A stretch of DNA of 64,000 nt from Dillenia suffruticosa (Eukaryota > Streptophyta > Magnoliopsida > Dilleniales > Dilleniaceae). The stretch is from contig JAVTVX010000027.1 in NCBI GenBank assembly GCA_033439265.1, forward strand, positions 6,029,001 through 6,093,000, read 5' to 3'. The first letter of the stretch is position 1. Each line of letters opens with the position of its first letter. A program made the position numbers and the translations under genes. This document shows, one piece after another, positions 23,182-36,536 of this stretch. The notes under the pieces were generated by a model, which was not told where the DNA came from, did no database searches, and worked only from the letters and a program-made list of their open reading frames with translations.

Positions 23182-26100
23182 CCCTTTCTCAAGCTAGAGG
23201 GAATGACAAAATGAACTCCGAGCTTGCTTCGAAAATGCTGAAAAGATGCTGCCGCTAATGGTTTTGCGAATATGTCAGCAACTTGATGAGTGGTGGGAAT
23301 GTACCGTGTGATAAGAGCACCAACAGCTACCTTTTCACGGATGAAGTGATAGTCAATTTCAATGTATTTGGAACGGGCATGAAAGATAGGATTAATCGTC
23401 ATGTAGAGAGCACTTTTGTTGTCACAAAATAGTTGAGGAGCCGTGTGTAGTTGAGTTCCTATGTCTCGAAGAAGAAAAGTAACCTAGACAATTTCAGCCG
23501 TTGCGGAAGCCAAGGCACGGTATTCTGCTTCAGTGCTAGACCTAGAGACTGTTGGTTGTTTCTTTGATGACCATGATATGCAATTTGCTCCAAGGAATAT
23601 ACAGTAACGAGTAGTACTACGACGAGTAGTTTGACATTCGGCCCAGTCTGTATCACAGAAACTATAAAGAGAAAATGAACTATTTTGCAAAAAAGAAATA
23701 CCATAATGTAGGGTGCCCTTTAGATATCTAATGATACATTTGATGGCTTTCATATCTCCAACTGTAGGATTTTGTAATTTTTGGCAAGCTTTATTTACTG
23801 CATGAATGATATCGGGCCTTGTGTAAGTTAAGTATTGTAGTGCTCCCACCAAGTTGCGGTATTCGGTTGCATCAATGGGATCAGAATCATGAGGGGCTGG
23901 CTGAGGTTTGAGAGCCATTGGCGTCTTGAAGTGAGAGCAATTTAGTAACTTGGCTTGTTGAAAAATTTCCTTAGCATATTGACTTTGAGAGAGAGTTACT
24001 CCTTTATTGTTTCTTTGGACTTCTATGCCGAGAAAGAAATGCAAATCTCCCAGGTCTTTTAATGCAAATTCTTATCCAAGGTTTTGAATGAGTCGTTGAT
24101 TTTTTTCAGCATTATTTCCTGTAATCACAATATCATCAACGTAAATAAGCATTAGTATAATTGTATTAGTTTTGTGCAAAACAAATAAAGAAATATCAGC
24201 TCTACTATATATAAAACCGATATGAAGTAACTATTACTATAATCTATTGAACCAAGCACGATGTGTTTGTTTGAGACCATAGAAAGATTTATTTAGTTTG
24301 CAAAAACTCAGGATTATCAGGATCCGTGAAACCGGGAGATTGTTCTATATAGACTGTTTCTTTCAAATATCCACGGAGGAAGGCATTCTTGACGTCTAAT
24401 TGTCACATCTTCTAATTCGAAATAGTAGCAAGGGCTATGACAAGCCGGATTGTGGTCGCCTTAACTACAGGGCTATAGGTCTCTTCATAGTCTAGGCCCG
24501 CAACTTGAGTATATTCTTGTGCTACAAGCCGCGCTTCATATCATTCTATGGTGCCATCTTCTTTGAACTTAATTTGAAATATCAATTTAGATCTAATTAT
24601 ATTAGTATTTGGAGGGCGTGGGACAAGATGCATGTTTGATTTTCACGAAGGGCTTGTATTTCATTGTCCATCGGCTCTTTCCAATACTGAATTTTTAGTG
24701 CAATTTTGTAGGATTTTGGCACATTGATGTCAATGCAAGTGATAAGAGCAATTGTGCCACGTTTGGATTGATTTTCTTGCATTTCTTTAGCAAGCTAAGG
24801 ATTTAGTTCTGGATTTCGCCGTAATTGAAGACGAGTGAGCATGGACGGTCCCTCCGTAGGCTGTTGTCCCTGATCTACACGAGATAAATCCACAATTAAA
24901 TTATTGCTCAAATAAGGTAAATCTTTAAATGACTCTTGAGAAATAGAGATGCTAAGGTTAGAATTTTCTTGAGCTGCTGGTTCGCAGGTGATGTCGAGAC
25001 TTGCAAGATTAGGAGAGAGATTATCAAAAGTTTCTTCTCCATCGGCGTTTGAATGAGTGTTTTCATTATTCCATTGCGCTGTAACCTCAATAGGGAGTGC
25101 TTCTTGATGAATAGAGAATTCTTTGAGATTGGTTTCCTGATTGGGAACTTGATGCCCTTTCTCTGTTGATGGAGCAATAATGTTGGAATTCTCTTCATGA
25201 GTAGGAGTAATATTGGTCTCAGTAGAAACGTGTGTCCCTTTCTCAATAGAACTGTGACGGTGGTAAGGCAACTCAATGTTGGTTGGAAACATAGTGATGT
25301 CTAAGTCCCTTTGCGGTGTGTCTGCTTGTGATGGGATGTAAGGAAAAACATTTTCATCAAATATAACATGTCTGGAGATATAAACTCTATTAGTTAAAGG
25401 ATATATACAACGATAACCCTAATGGATAGGACTATAGCCAATAAAAATGCAAGGATATGTTTTCTTGTCAAATTTGTTTCTTCCTTGATCGTGAAGATAA
25501 GGGAAGCACCTGTATCCAAATATTCTCAGAAAACTATAATCAGGTTTAGAATTAAATAATTTATAATACGGTGTTTTCATATTGAGAGATGAAGAAGGGA
25601 AACGATTAATAAAAAAAGTGACAGTAAAAAAAACATCAACCCAATATTTGACAGGCATGTGTGCTTGAAAAAGGAGTGTAAGACCAGTTTCCACAATATG
25701 ACGGTGTTTCCTTTAAGCAACACCGTTTTGTTGTGGGGTATGTGGACAAGAAAATTGATGATGTATACCATAATGAATTAAGTGGTTTCCAAAATCAAGA
25801 GAAGTAAATTCACCTCCACCATCACTTTGGAGGATTTTAATTTTTCTTTCAAATAAATTTTCAACTTGTTTTTGAAATTTTATAAAGTGTTCAAGGAAAT
25901 ATGATTTTCGTTTTAAAGAAAAAAAATCCATGTATATCTAGTGCAATCATCCACAACAACAGCATAATATTTAAATTGTTGACATAAAAGAATTGGAGCA
26001 GGCCCCATAAGTCACAATGCAATTTTTCAAGAGAAAAATTTAAAATTTTGTTTGATATAGCAAAAAGAAGTTTACAACTTTTCTCCATTTGACAACTAGT

Positions 26101-27647
26101 ACAAATGGTTTTAGGTTTTTGCCAACTAGAAATGTTTATTAAATTCTTAGAATTTAAAATCTGCAAATATTTTGAATGTGGATGTCCCATGCATTGATGC
26201 CAAGTATTTTGATAGACTCCTTTTAACACAACAAGAGCTTCATGATTTTATCGAAAGCATATAATCCTCCACTTCTATGCCCTTTAGCTAGAATTTTTCT
26301 CTGTAAAGACTTAACAAAAAAATTGTTAGCATAAAAAATGATTGTACAAGCATTATCCTTAACCAATTTTTCCACAGAGATAAGATTTTTTTTACTATCA
26401 GAGTCTACTAACATATTTTTCAAATTAATATTACTCTTATCAATTTTAATATTTCTATTTCCAATATGAGTTATGTTTAAACTCTCTCTATTTCCAACAA
26501 AAATAGTGTCCCTACCTTTATATTGAGAAATTGTTGAGAGTTTACCTGGGTTATTGATAATGTGTTGCAGCGCCTGAGTCGGTATAGAGATTTGGATCAT
26601 CTTCTTGATTGATTGTCATAGCGGCCAAAGCCTTTTGTAATTGATCTTCGGGTTGGATGGAGTGATTAAATCGACTCCAGCACTCAATGGCAGAGTGGTT
26701 ATTTTTGCCACAGATTTGGCATGTTATAGGAGCCTTGTTATATTTGTCGTTTTTGGTATTTGTTAAACTTTGATCTTCGTTGTTGGTGGAATTGTAATTG
26801 GTGTGACCATAGGAGCTATGTCTTGCGGCAGGATTAAAACCTTTTCCTTTGGAGTTAAACCTTCTACTGCTCCTTCCACGTCCTCTCCCTCTTTGGCTTA
26901 TATAGGCTTGATCATGTCTAGGAGGGTTGTCAATTTCCATGGCATTGCTGAAATGCATATGCTCATAAGCGTGCAATGCCATGATAAATTGGTGAAAAGT
27001 GGGATAAGGAGGTTTAGTGAGCATGACAGTTCAAAAGTCTTGATATTTAGCTCCAAGACCTCTAGCAAGCTGGAAGACTTTCTCAGTTTCATCAATTGGC
27101 TTCTTAATGGCAACCAAGCTATTACACAAACCTTTGAATTGTTTTATGTATACATCAAGAGAAAGGGTGCCTTTCTTCAAAGACATAAGAGTTCCATTTA
27201 ATATCATTTCTTTTTCCACTGTAGTGGGAAGAATTTGTTCTTCGATGAACTTCCATACCATGTGGGCAGAACCAATGTTTTTAAGAGTGAAGCACTTCAA
27301 TTTCGATATTTTGGAGAATGAAGGTTGTAAGAGGACCATCATTTCTTTTCCATGTGAGATAAGTTGGATTCATCTCTGACTTGGCATCTTTAGTTATCTC
27401 ACTTGGAGGTTCACTGCCTTTGATGAGATGGTGTGCCATGTTGATACTATGAATCAATGGCTCCATCTGCGATCACCAAAGTAGGAAATTGGTATTATCT
27501 AGTTTTAAAGAGATGAGACTTGAACATTGATGGAGAGTTTGCAAGGATAATTCAGTTTCAGTTTCAGTGTTGATTTTCACAAAGGATTTGCCGCTTTCGA
27601 TGGCCATGAGAATTGAGGAGTTGGAGCAGTTTCCAGCTCTGATACCA

Positions 27648-28097
27648 TAAAGAGGTTTATGGAAAGAAGATAATTCTCATTTCATTAACAATTCACAAGG
27701 AGTACAAGGAATTATTTATAGCCAGAACCAGACAAGAAAAATATGCTAAGTATATCCTAAAGATAATATTGCATTTCTTATAATATTATTTATAATCTCA
27801 TGAGCTGTACTAGTCTTAAAAGAGAAAGGAGCCGTTGCACTTGAAATGGAAAGAATGTTTGAGTTAAATATTTTGAATATCTTGAATCAAGGTCAATGAT
27901 ATTGTGGAAAAGACTAATGATTTTGGTTAAATATCTTGAATCAAAGCTAATTTTATTATGGAAAGGGTCAATGATTCTTGCTCTTGAGAAAGGAGCCGTT
28001 GTACTTGAAATAGAAAGAATGATTGAGTTGAATATCTTGAATCAAAGCTAATGATATTGTAGGAAGGGCCGATGATTTTGGCTATTGATTTTCTTCA
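27648..28097 (-). repeat. 5' LTR of the Copia fossil
   Basis: Pairs with 22740-23181. The primer-binding site TGGTATCAGAGC follows it directly on the minus strand. Confidence 0.88.
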
Positions 28098-30089
28098 GGT
28101 AGTCCCCTTAAATGGATCACCGCAAGTTCTAAACCGGATTATTCGAAATATAATTTTGGATATTGGTTGGTATGATACCAAAAAATAGGTCGCATTGAAC
28201 CTTTTGATACTTTAATCTCTATTGAGGAGTTTCTGAATCTTTCTCCCTCCAGGGTTGGAGAAATTTATGAATAGTTTTGTCGTGGGGGGGGGGAGGGGGG
28301 AGATTCAAGAAACCCATAATTTTGCATTGATAGTGATCATATGTGCTTTCTCTCTTATTCAGCTCACGTGCGCATGCACATGCATGAGGATAGCTACTAA
28401 ATATGTGGGTTATAATCACATCTACACCTTTAGCCATTGCCTTATCTGGTGCCTTCTTGGAAACATAGTGATGAATGTCAATCACCATCGATGTCTATTG
28501 CAGCATTTAGGATTGACAGAAACTTCATGATTTGCGGGAATCCCGTTAACCAATAATAATGCAATAGAGCAGTCAAATTCCTAGGTTAATTTACCATTCG
28601 AAACAAGTTAAATGGACCATCATACTAGATTTCTAAAGATTCAGCATAAAAAAAAGAGATTTTTTTTTTATTTGATATCGAATCAATCGGTGTCCAAATT
28701 TTTTTTTTTTAGGAACTTCTCTTAATATATATATATTTCTTTTTAAGTTTTGAATTTAAAATTTTATTAAAAAATTTAATATCATTATCTATTAGATTTA
28801 CTATTAGTTAGTATAGAAAAAAAAATAAAGTGAACGATTTCGCACTTTGGATGGCATACTTTTCCAATATTCGCCCCAAAAATTCTTTTACCGCATACCT
28901 CGGGTTTTAGCAAATCAAATCAACCGACTTTCGTCAAGAGGGACAAATCTAGAAATTTGAATTGAGGAAGAGTATAGTACATTTATTTCGAATCAACTTG
29001 TTGGTTATTTTAAATTTTTTTTGAATTTAAGTTATAGTTGTTAGTATTTTCTAGAGTAAAATATTGTCATATCTGTTATATTCAGCTCCTTATATGTGGA
29101 GAATAATTAATGAAGTGAGTTAAGTTTTCAGCCAAGAAAAACACATTTCTCTTGAGTTTCGTGCTCCAAAAAGCCATCAAAATATATAACTCTTTCTCCA
29201 AATTTGAGGGGGGAGCAGTGTCCTCTTTCTCTTGGCCCCTGGTGCATTTGCATGATATTCTTGCTTTTCTTGAGTTTGAGAACAATCGCATATGTGAGAT
29301 CCTCTTGAATTTGAGACAAGACCTCATATTACATAAGAAGGCTCCTAGTCCTGTAGATTTTGAGGAGAGTTAGATGTATGCAATCTTATTTCTAATATTT
29401 TGAATCAATAGTATTATGTAGGACTCATCTTGCAAACTAGTTTGAGGAGATTCAGGTGTACACGACCTTATTGGCTTATTCTTGTATTTTGAATCCTTCA
29501 ATATTACCTAATTTATCATTATCCCTCCCTCAAGCATATTGTATAAAAGTCAAGTTCCATAAAACCCAAATACATATATATATGGCAAGATCGACTAAGG
29601 ACAATAGGGATTGAATATTGACCAATACTGGTGACCAAGATGGCAAAATCATCCATCAAGTAATATATTTTGAATCGGCCCATGAGTAAAACATCAAACG
29701 TTGAAGTTTTAGATCAATACTTAAACTTGGTGAGTTTTGTTAAAGTCAAATGTTGAAAAAACCTAATTTTTGTTGTGTACTTTAGCAAAGAAGAGTAAAG
29801 ACTTGAGAGTTGATTCAGGGTGTCCACCATATTGTACCTCTACCATTCCAAATAGTTTCTATAGTTTTCCTTTTTTGGCATAAACTTTGTAACCTCACTT
29901 TGAATTCAATTAAATCCAACTTGAGTCGAATTAAATTTTTAAGAAATAAAATTCTCATGATATTTATTTTCTCGATATATAAAACTCGAATTCGAAATTT
30001 TATTTAAAATATACCAATATTCAATTATTGGATTAACTAGAAATATCTATATTTTTTGTTGACCTTTTCATGGTGAAATAGTTATGAAC

Positions 30090-30093
<4 letters not shown>

Positions 30094-30131
<38 letters not shown>
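30094..30131. repeat. GA microsatellite
   Basis: About 19 GA units. Confidence 0.9.
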
Positions 30132-30133
<2 letters not shown>

Positions 30134-31330
30134 CCTACGTAATTGAAGAGGAGGGAAGCAAATGGTCCATGAAGATGTCACGATAGGAAGGGTGTTAAGG
30201 GAATGGACTAACGTGAGTGCCATGTTAGGTGTCACCAAGGACTCAGTCTCTCCTATCCCCTAATGGCTGATACTTGTATATGTTTTCTTGAAGTTATTTT
30301 GAAGTGGTGGGGGCACTTAAACGAGGCTTTCACATGTCCTAAATCGCCCTTCTGCTACAAACCACGTGCCCCTCCTCTCCAATTATTCCCGTATTCAAGT
30401 TTCTAAACATATATTCCACTCCCTACTTCAATGTATTTATCCTTTGGGTTGGAGGAAAACCCGGAAACCCTTGTAAGAAATCAATAATTGTCACATAATC
30501 AATCCTAATACATTGCATTGGTTTCAAATCATTATTATTTCAGTTAGTAAAAGTGATATTCACAGGAGCAAAGGAAGAATTATTATTCATTGAAAAGAAA
30601 ACGAAGAAGATTTAGTTTCATGAGATCATCAAAATAATTGTCTTAATAGTGTCTGAAATTGAATGACATTTTTCTTTTAAGTAGGTTTAGTTCTTTGCGT
30701 TTTATGGGCTTACCTTGTCATAGTCATAAATTGTACCATATTAGACGATTCTAAAGACAATTTGCTAGACCCCATTTGTTGCATTGTTGGGAAATATTGT
30801 GACAACCTTATGGCATAAGGGTCCATTCCTTTTCATAAGGTTTCATTGAAAATCCAAAATTAGGGATCAAGGAGAAATATTTATGGTTATATAATATATT
30901 AAACTTCTTTAACTTTGAAGACAAAGATGTCCCTATCAATCAATTGGTCAACCTAAGCAGCCAAAGAAAGTAAAGAAAATTTTAATTGGATTGCTCTTAG
31001 TGCTACAAGATTTCATGGCCCATTAAATAATACAAACCATACGCATATATACATATTCATTTTGGCTTTCTCCTTCAACTTTTTTTTTCTTTTTTTCAGA
31101 ACTCTTTTGCGAACTTCTCTTTTTTTTGGGGGGGGGGTGTGGGAGGACTTGCATAATGTATAAATATTTTCAGATTTCAAATTACTGTTGCGCTTGTGAC
31201 ATGTGAGAGTAGGAGTTGAACTGGTGAAAGCTAGAGTGACAGCATCAACAAAGTACTCAAAAATCTGGTCCAAACTTTGAAAATTTTGTTGATGGTTAAA
31301 AAGTCGATTCATGGGCTAGTTGTAAATGTC

Positions 31331-31335
<5 letters not shown>

Positions 31336-31407
<72 letters not shown>
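31336..31407. repeat. Long GA microsatellite
   Basis: About 36 uninterrupted GA units, the longest simple repeat in the window. It creates spurious Arg-Glu and Ser-Leu repeat frames that should not be annotated as proteins. Confidence 0.95.
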
Positions 31408-31409
<2 letters not shown>

Positions 31410-33614
31410 AATAAGGATTCGATTACAACTTGTAAGGCCAGGGGGATGACAAAAAATGGTCCCGTCAAGCGAAAGAAATATAATATTGAATTCCCAAGCT
31501 ATCATTGTAAGTCTAGTCTTCAGTTGTTGCTTGGGGTGGCCCATTACAAAACTCCTCAAATTGCCAAAATAATATATCAAAAAAAAAAAAATTACAGGAG
31601 AATTGTTGTTTGCCTTAGGATAAGTGACTGTGATCCAACACTATTCTGGCTATCAAGCAATCATTTTACTTTTTTTTTTAATAAATGACAATTCATATTC
31701 TAACATTAGATATACTTGAAAGCACAATTAAAAAATTGGTTGCAATTTCTAGAATTTCTACAAATACTTGAATACTATTTCCTAATAATGATAAATAAGG
31801 AGTTGTACTTCACCTTCTTATAAGTAGTTTTGCTCTGATTGAAACATAAATTAATTATTAACAGCTTTAGCTGAACTCGCACATTAATCTGAACCAAAAG
31901 AGTTGTTCATATCTAGTATGGGTGGTTCATATAAATGATAGTTGGAGTCGGCATTGACTAGCTTCGCATGTTTAACCAGCATGAATATACTGAAATGAAA
32001 CAGAGTTGGCCGGGGAGTAATTTTCCAACTTGACCAGAATTGAGCTCTCAGTTTCTCATGTGTCAAAACTTTCTCGATTCATGAAAGAGGAAAATTTTGT
32101 TAGTCCACAAAAGAAAAGGGAGGAGCCTAAATGTGGCAACCGTTCATATCTTCACCTACTCACTTCCTATTTTTTAATGCTGCGCCTGAAAACATTAGAC
32201 AGTAAACCAACCCGACTTTTTAGTCATTATTTACCCGAAGAAGCCTTTTTCTAATCCACTGAAAACTTTCTTTTGAGTTTCTTTTACCTCTCTCTCTCTC
32301 TCTCTAATGTCGGCCACTTGCTTCCCAATCTTAACCAAATCCCTTTTGCCTGTCTTTAACCCTCCTAGGGTTTCTTCATTTTTCCATTTACACAACATAG
32401 TACTATTAGTTAATGAGAATTTTCTAGCCATAGAGTTGATAGTTATTAAATATATAATAGTCTAATCGTTCTATCGTTTCTATCTTTTGGAGAATGGTAA
32501 CCATTGCATAGGACCATCATCCCATAGATATCCATACATACGAAATACTAGAATGACTTTAGCTAAATCTGGTTGCAAAGAATATTAAATTTTTTGATTA
32601 AATTTCGAATTCGAAATTTAAAAAAATAAATAAATAAATAAACTATATTAGAACAGTTCTCTCCTAAATTGATTTTGACAATATTTGAGATAATTCTGGA
32701 TATCGGTTGTTTTTATATATATATATATAAGAATAATTTTGGCAAATGATGATTTTAGGTGACAATGTACAACTCCCTACCTAATTATCAAAAAGGAAAA
32801 ACAAATCTCCGATGATATGTAATACCAATGCTACAACCACCTTAATATATCATATGTATTTTAAAGATCAATAAAACTATTTTAATTTTATCACTTCAAT
32901 TACTAATTTTATTGCATGGCTACTTACACCTTGGGCATTTCTCATAACTTCAGGGCACACTGGTGGCTCAAACACGTGGCAACAAGAAGGACACGAGAGC
33001 TTTCCCTCACTACGCTACCTTCTCAGAAGTTACCCCACAAAATTCAACCGATCCCAAATACAGAAGGAAATTGATGGTATGTGTGCAACAATAAAAGTTA
33101 GTATTGATTACAAGTACATGGTCGGTGATTATAACTACGTTAGTACATGGCCGGTCTATTGAGATTGATCAAATTTTATCTATTTTGACAAAATGTGAGA
33201 AATGGGTTCAAATGAAGAAGAAGAAATAGGAAAATTTTTTCCCAAAAAAAGCTAAATTTTATTGAGACAGAGATTTCAATCAAGATTTTTGCTTTTGGCT
33301 TTCTTACAAATTGAGCAATCCAAAGCTTTCCTTTTTTTTCTTTTTTCATCCGAGTCTCACTTATCTGCACCCAGATCTAGAAGGATCATATGTTTTCATA
33401 TTTGTTGACTTTCATTGTTTCACATACAAACGTAATTTTGCTGCTCGCCACTATTGAAATTCCTCCTAAAGAGGAAGATAAACATTGAAAAAAAAAATTT
33501 TAAAGAGTAACGTTTTGCAAAAACTAAATCAAAATTATCCAATTATTAAATAAATTATATTATATGCATCATATATTTTTAATAAAATTAACATTTTTCT
33601 CAAGTTAAAGTGTA

Positions 33615-33621
33615 AAAATAA

Positions 33622-33657
<36 letters not shown>

Positions 33658-33658
33658 A
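33615..33658. repeat. AAAG microsatellite
   Basis: About ten AAAG units. The matching place in copy A (about 3819-3840) is shorter and interrupted. Confidence 0.85.
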
Positions 33659-34579
33659 ATAGACGTCCCATTCATTGTCTAATATTTTAGTCATCGTTAT
33701 TATTGATTGCAATGGTTCTACTAAGATTATTTTTTTTTTATTTTTTTAACATTTTATACATAGGGCCATTTTAGAAATTGAGATTAGTTTCACTAGAGAT
33801 TTAAATGAGATTTTTAATATAAAAAGAAATAATGAATGATATTTGTTCTTTTTTAAAAGAGAAATTTGATTTTTACCATAAAAGTATATATTTTTAATAA
33901 ACTTTTTATTTTACTCAAAAAGTATTATAAATAAAATAAAATAAAATACAAACTAGTTAAAATAAATTATACAAGGTTAATTTTTTCCAAAGAAGTCTAT
34001 AACATTATTTACCAAGAGAATAGCATGAAGAATAACTTAAATAAAATAACTGAACGAAAAATAGAAATTCTGCCGACATGACTTTGTGGGAGAATGGGTT
34101 TCCGGGGAACAGCCGGGGCCAACCATGCTCTCTAGGCATTGTTTCAGAGATTTCTGTCGGTGTTGGCTGGAGCGCGCTCTCTCCCTTTCACTTTCTCAAT
34201 CTCTCTCTCAGTAACATTTTATTTTCTATTTCTTATATACTTGCAATATTAAATATATTCATTTTGCAAAACCTTTTTGTTTCTTCTGTCTTTATTATTA
34301 TTATTATTTTTTAAATTAGAAATTAAGTGCAAATTTGATTAGGTGACAGTGCAAAGCCCAAGTTCTCAGCAATCACTTGTGAGACATTGGGTGGGGCATT
34401 GATAAGGAGAGAAGACGAGAAAGCGCGTGAGAATAATATAGAAAGTACTAATTAAAATAAAATACACAAAATTTTAAAACAATTTAAGCACCAACCCAAA
34501 AAATATTGTTTTATCAAATTGGTCAAAAAATCAATTTATATTGCGCCGTTGTTCAGTTTTTCTAAATTCCCAAAATCCC

Positions 34580-34587
34580 TATATAAA
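34580..34587 (+). promoter_or_regulatory. TATA box of ACS-B
   Basis: TATATAAA lies about 210 bp before the start codon and is followed by a CT-rich leader. It is identical in position and context to copy A. Confidence 0.65.
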
Positions 34588-34661
34588 CCCCCCGGCATAC
34601 ATTCTCCTATCAAACTCATTCCAATGCCCCATTACACAATTTCTATCTATCTCTATCTATC

Positions 34662-34665
<4 letters not shown>

Positions 34666-34704
<39 letters not shown>
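34666..34704 (+). repeat. CT microsatellite in the ACS-B leader
   Basis: A CT run inside the predicted 5' UTR. Such leader repeats are common in plants. Its length differs from copy A. Confidence 0.85.
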
Positions 34705-34706
<2 letters not shown>

Positions 34707-34792
34707 AACTCTACGGTGTATAGTGCTTCCAAGATAAAGAAACAAGGATTTTATTGGAAGAAAGATCATCATCATCAACCATCACAGTTAAA

Positions 34793-36536
34793 ATGAGGCT
34801 ATTGTCAAGAAAAGCCACGTGCAACTCTCATGGGCAAGAATCTTCATACTTCCTAGGATGGCAAGAGTACGAGAAGAGACCATACGATGCGGTTCGGAAT
34901 CCCACTGGAATTATCCAGATGGGTCTTGCAGAGAATCAGGTATACACTCATTTATATAACCTACGGAAGGAACCATTAAATATTTACCTGAGTCTTTTTT
35001 TTTTCATTATTATTTTACCATCCATTAATTCTTACCATATTTTTATTTTTTTCAGCTCTCATTTGATCTCTTGGAGTCTTGGCTAGCTGCGAACCCAGAT
35101 GCTGCAAGTTTCAAGAGAAATGGAGAATCTATCTTCAGAGAACTTGCTCTCTTCCAAGACTATCATGGCCTTCCCGCTTTCAAGAAAGTGAGTTGTTTAC
35201 AGAACTTTATTTTATTAGATTTTTCGGTATTTCAAGATCTTATAGTTATGTACATAATTGAGCGTATCAACTAATTAGTTCAATCATTACTTTTTTGGAC
35301 ATGCAGGCACTGACAGATTTCATGTCAGAAATAAGAGGAAACAAAGTAAACTTTGATCCAACCAACCTCGTCCTCACCGCCGGCGCAACCTCCGCTAATG
35401 AGACTCTCATCTTTTGCCTAGCTGAAGCCGGCGAAGCTTTTCTTCTCCCCACTCCATATTACCCAGGGTAAATTTTCTCTTCTTCTTCATCTAGATAGCG
35501 TGTTTAATTATACAAAAGAAGAATACATAAAATGTACGCTATTCTAAAATATGGTTCAATTTTTGTCAGATTTGATAGAGATCTAAAATGGAGAACCGGG
35601 GCCGATATAGTCCCCATAGAATGCCATAGCTCAAATGGCTTCAAAATCACACAAGGCGCTCTAGACAACGCCTATGACACCGCACGAAAACGCAACCTGC
35701 GAGTTAAAGGGGTGTTGATCACCAACCCATCAAATCCACTGGGCACAACCATGACAAAAGAAGAACTCAATCTCCTGCTCAACTTTGTCAATGCCAAAGA
35801 CATCCATCTCATTAGCGACGAAATCTACTCGGGAACCATTTTCAGTTCCCCAGGTTTTATTAGCGTAATGGAAGTTGTACGTGACATGAAGCTCGAGAAT
35901 ACCAATGTTTGGAACCGAGTTCACATCGTATATAGCCTCTCCAAAGACCTCGGACTCCCTGGTTTCCGGGTCGGAGCAATTTACTCTAACAATGATGCAG
36001 TTGTGTCGACTGCGACTAAGATGTCAAGTTTCGGATTGATTTCATCCCAAACTCAATACCTCCTCTCCGCTTTATTATCAGACAAAAACTTCACGAGAAA
36101 CTACATTAAAGAGAATCAAAGGAGGCTAAGAAGAAGACAGGAAATGCTGGTAAATGGGCTCAGAAATGTCAGGATTGAGTGTCTACAGGGCAATGCAGGG
36201 TTGTTCTGCTGGGTTGACATGAGACACTTAATGAGCTCCAACACGTTTGAAGGTGAAATGGAGCTATGGAAGAAGATACTGTATGACGTCGGATTGAATA
36301 TCTCTGCGGGCGGTTCGTGTCATTGCTCCGAACCCGGTTGGTTTCGGGTTTGTTTTGCTAATATGACCGAAGATACCCTCAATCTCTCCATGCAACGTCT
36401 AAAAAATTTTGTGAATTCTTTGAATAGCAGTTGGAGTCAAAGTCATCACCAGAGAATGAAGAATTCAAGAAGAAGATCTCTCACTAAGTGGGTTTTACGG
36501 CTATCCTTCAGCGATCGCGAACCGGAAGAACGATAG
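34793..36536 (+). CDS. ACS: ACC synthase, type-2 (ACS-B), intact
   Basis: Four exons (34793-34939, 35056-35187, 35307-35467 and 35570-36536) with GT-AG introns join to 1407 nt, encoding 468 residues, the usual family length. The start [15 protein letters not shown] resembles type-2 ACS N-termini. The enzyme turns S-adenosylmethionine into 1-aminocyclopropane-1-carboxylate, the committed step of ethylene synthesis, in the cytosol as a PLP-dependent dimer. Visible motifs are MGLAENQ at the end of exon 1, [20 protein letters not shown] (about 200), [10 protein letters not shown] and [15 protein letters not shown] with the PLP lysine at about residue 272. The C-terminus [17 protein letters not shown] then EPEER resembles the type-2 tail with a calcium-dependent kinase serine and the ETO1-binding (TOE) box, which implies regulated turnover. 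No defect was found. ACS-A is its broken tandem copy. Confidence 0.95.

Larger units (their letters stand above)
22740..28097 (-). mobile_element. Ty1/Copia LTR retrotransposon fossil
   Basis: An element of about 5.36 kb lies on the minus strand with long terminal repeats at both ends, flanked by a 5-bp near-match target duplication (gatag / ggtag). Next to the 5' repeat is the primer site TGGTATCAGAGC, complementary to initiator methionine tRNA, and before the 3' repeat is the purine tract gagaaaggg. The gag part lies around 26.5-27.5 kb and includes a CxxCxxxxHxxxxC zinc knuckle. Integrase is around 25.4-26.2 kb, reverse transcriptase about 23.8-25.3 kb and RNase H about 23.2-23.7 kb, the Copia order. 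It is broken, with about ten breaks. The two repeats differ at roughly one position in twelve by eye, suggesting an age of a few million years or more. Confidence 0.93.
28098..33237. other. Intergenic stretch, no recognised gene
   Basis: No conserved coding segment was recognised on either strand. It holds G runs (28285-28299 and 31128-31138), two GA microsatellites and AT-rich tracts. A 66-codon open frame at 32231-32431 on the minus strand, beginning MARKFSLT, is left uncalled because nothing supports it. The right end meets the ACS-B duplicated segment at TTTCCCA. Confidence 0.5.

Noticed and set aside
31326-31688. Open frame with long Arg-Glu or Ser-Leu repeats
   Set aside because: It is produced by the GA microsatellite at 31336-31407. 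No other coding signal is present.
32231-32431. Small minus-strand open frame starting MARKFSLT
   Set aside because: 66 codons, partly encoded by a GA repeat, with no recognisable family and no supporting context.
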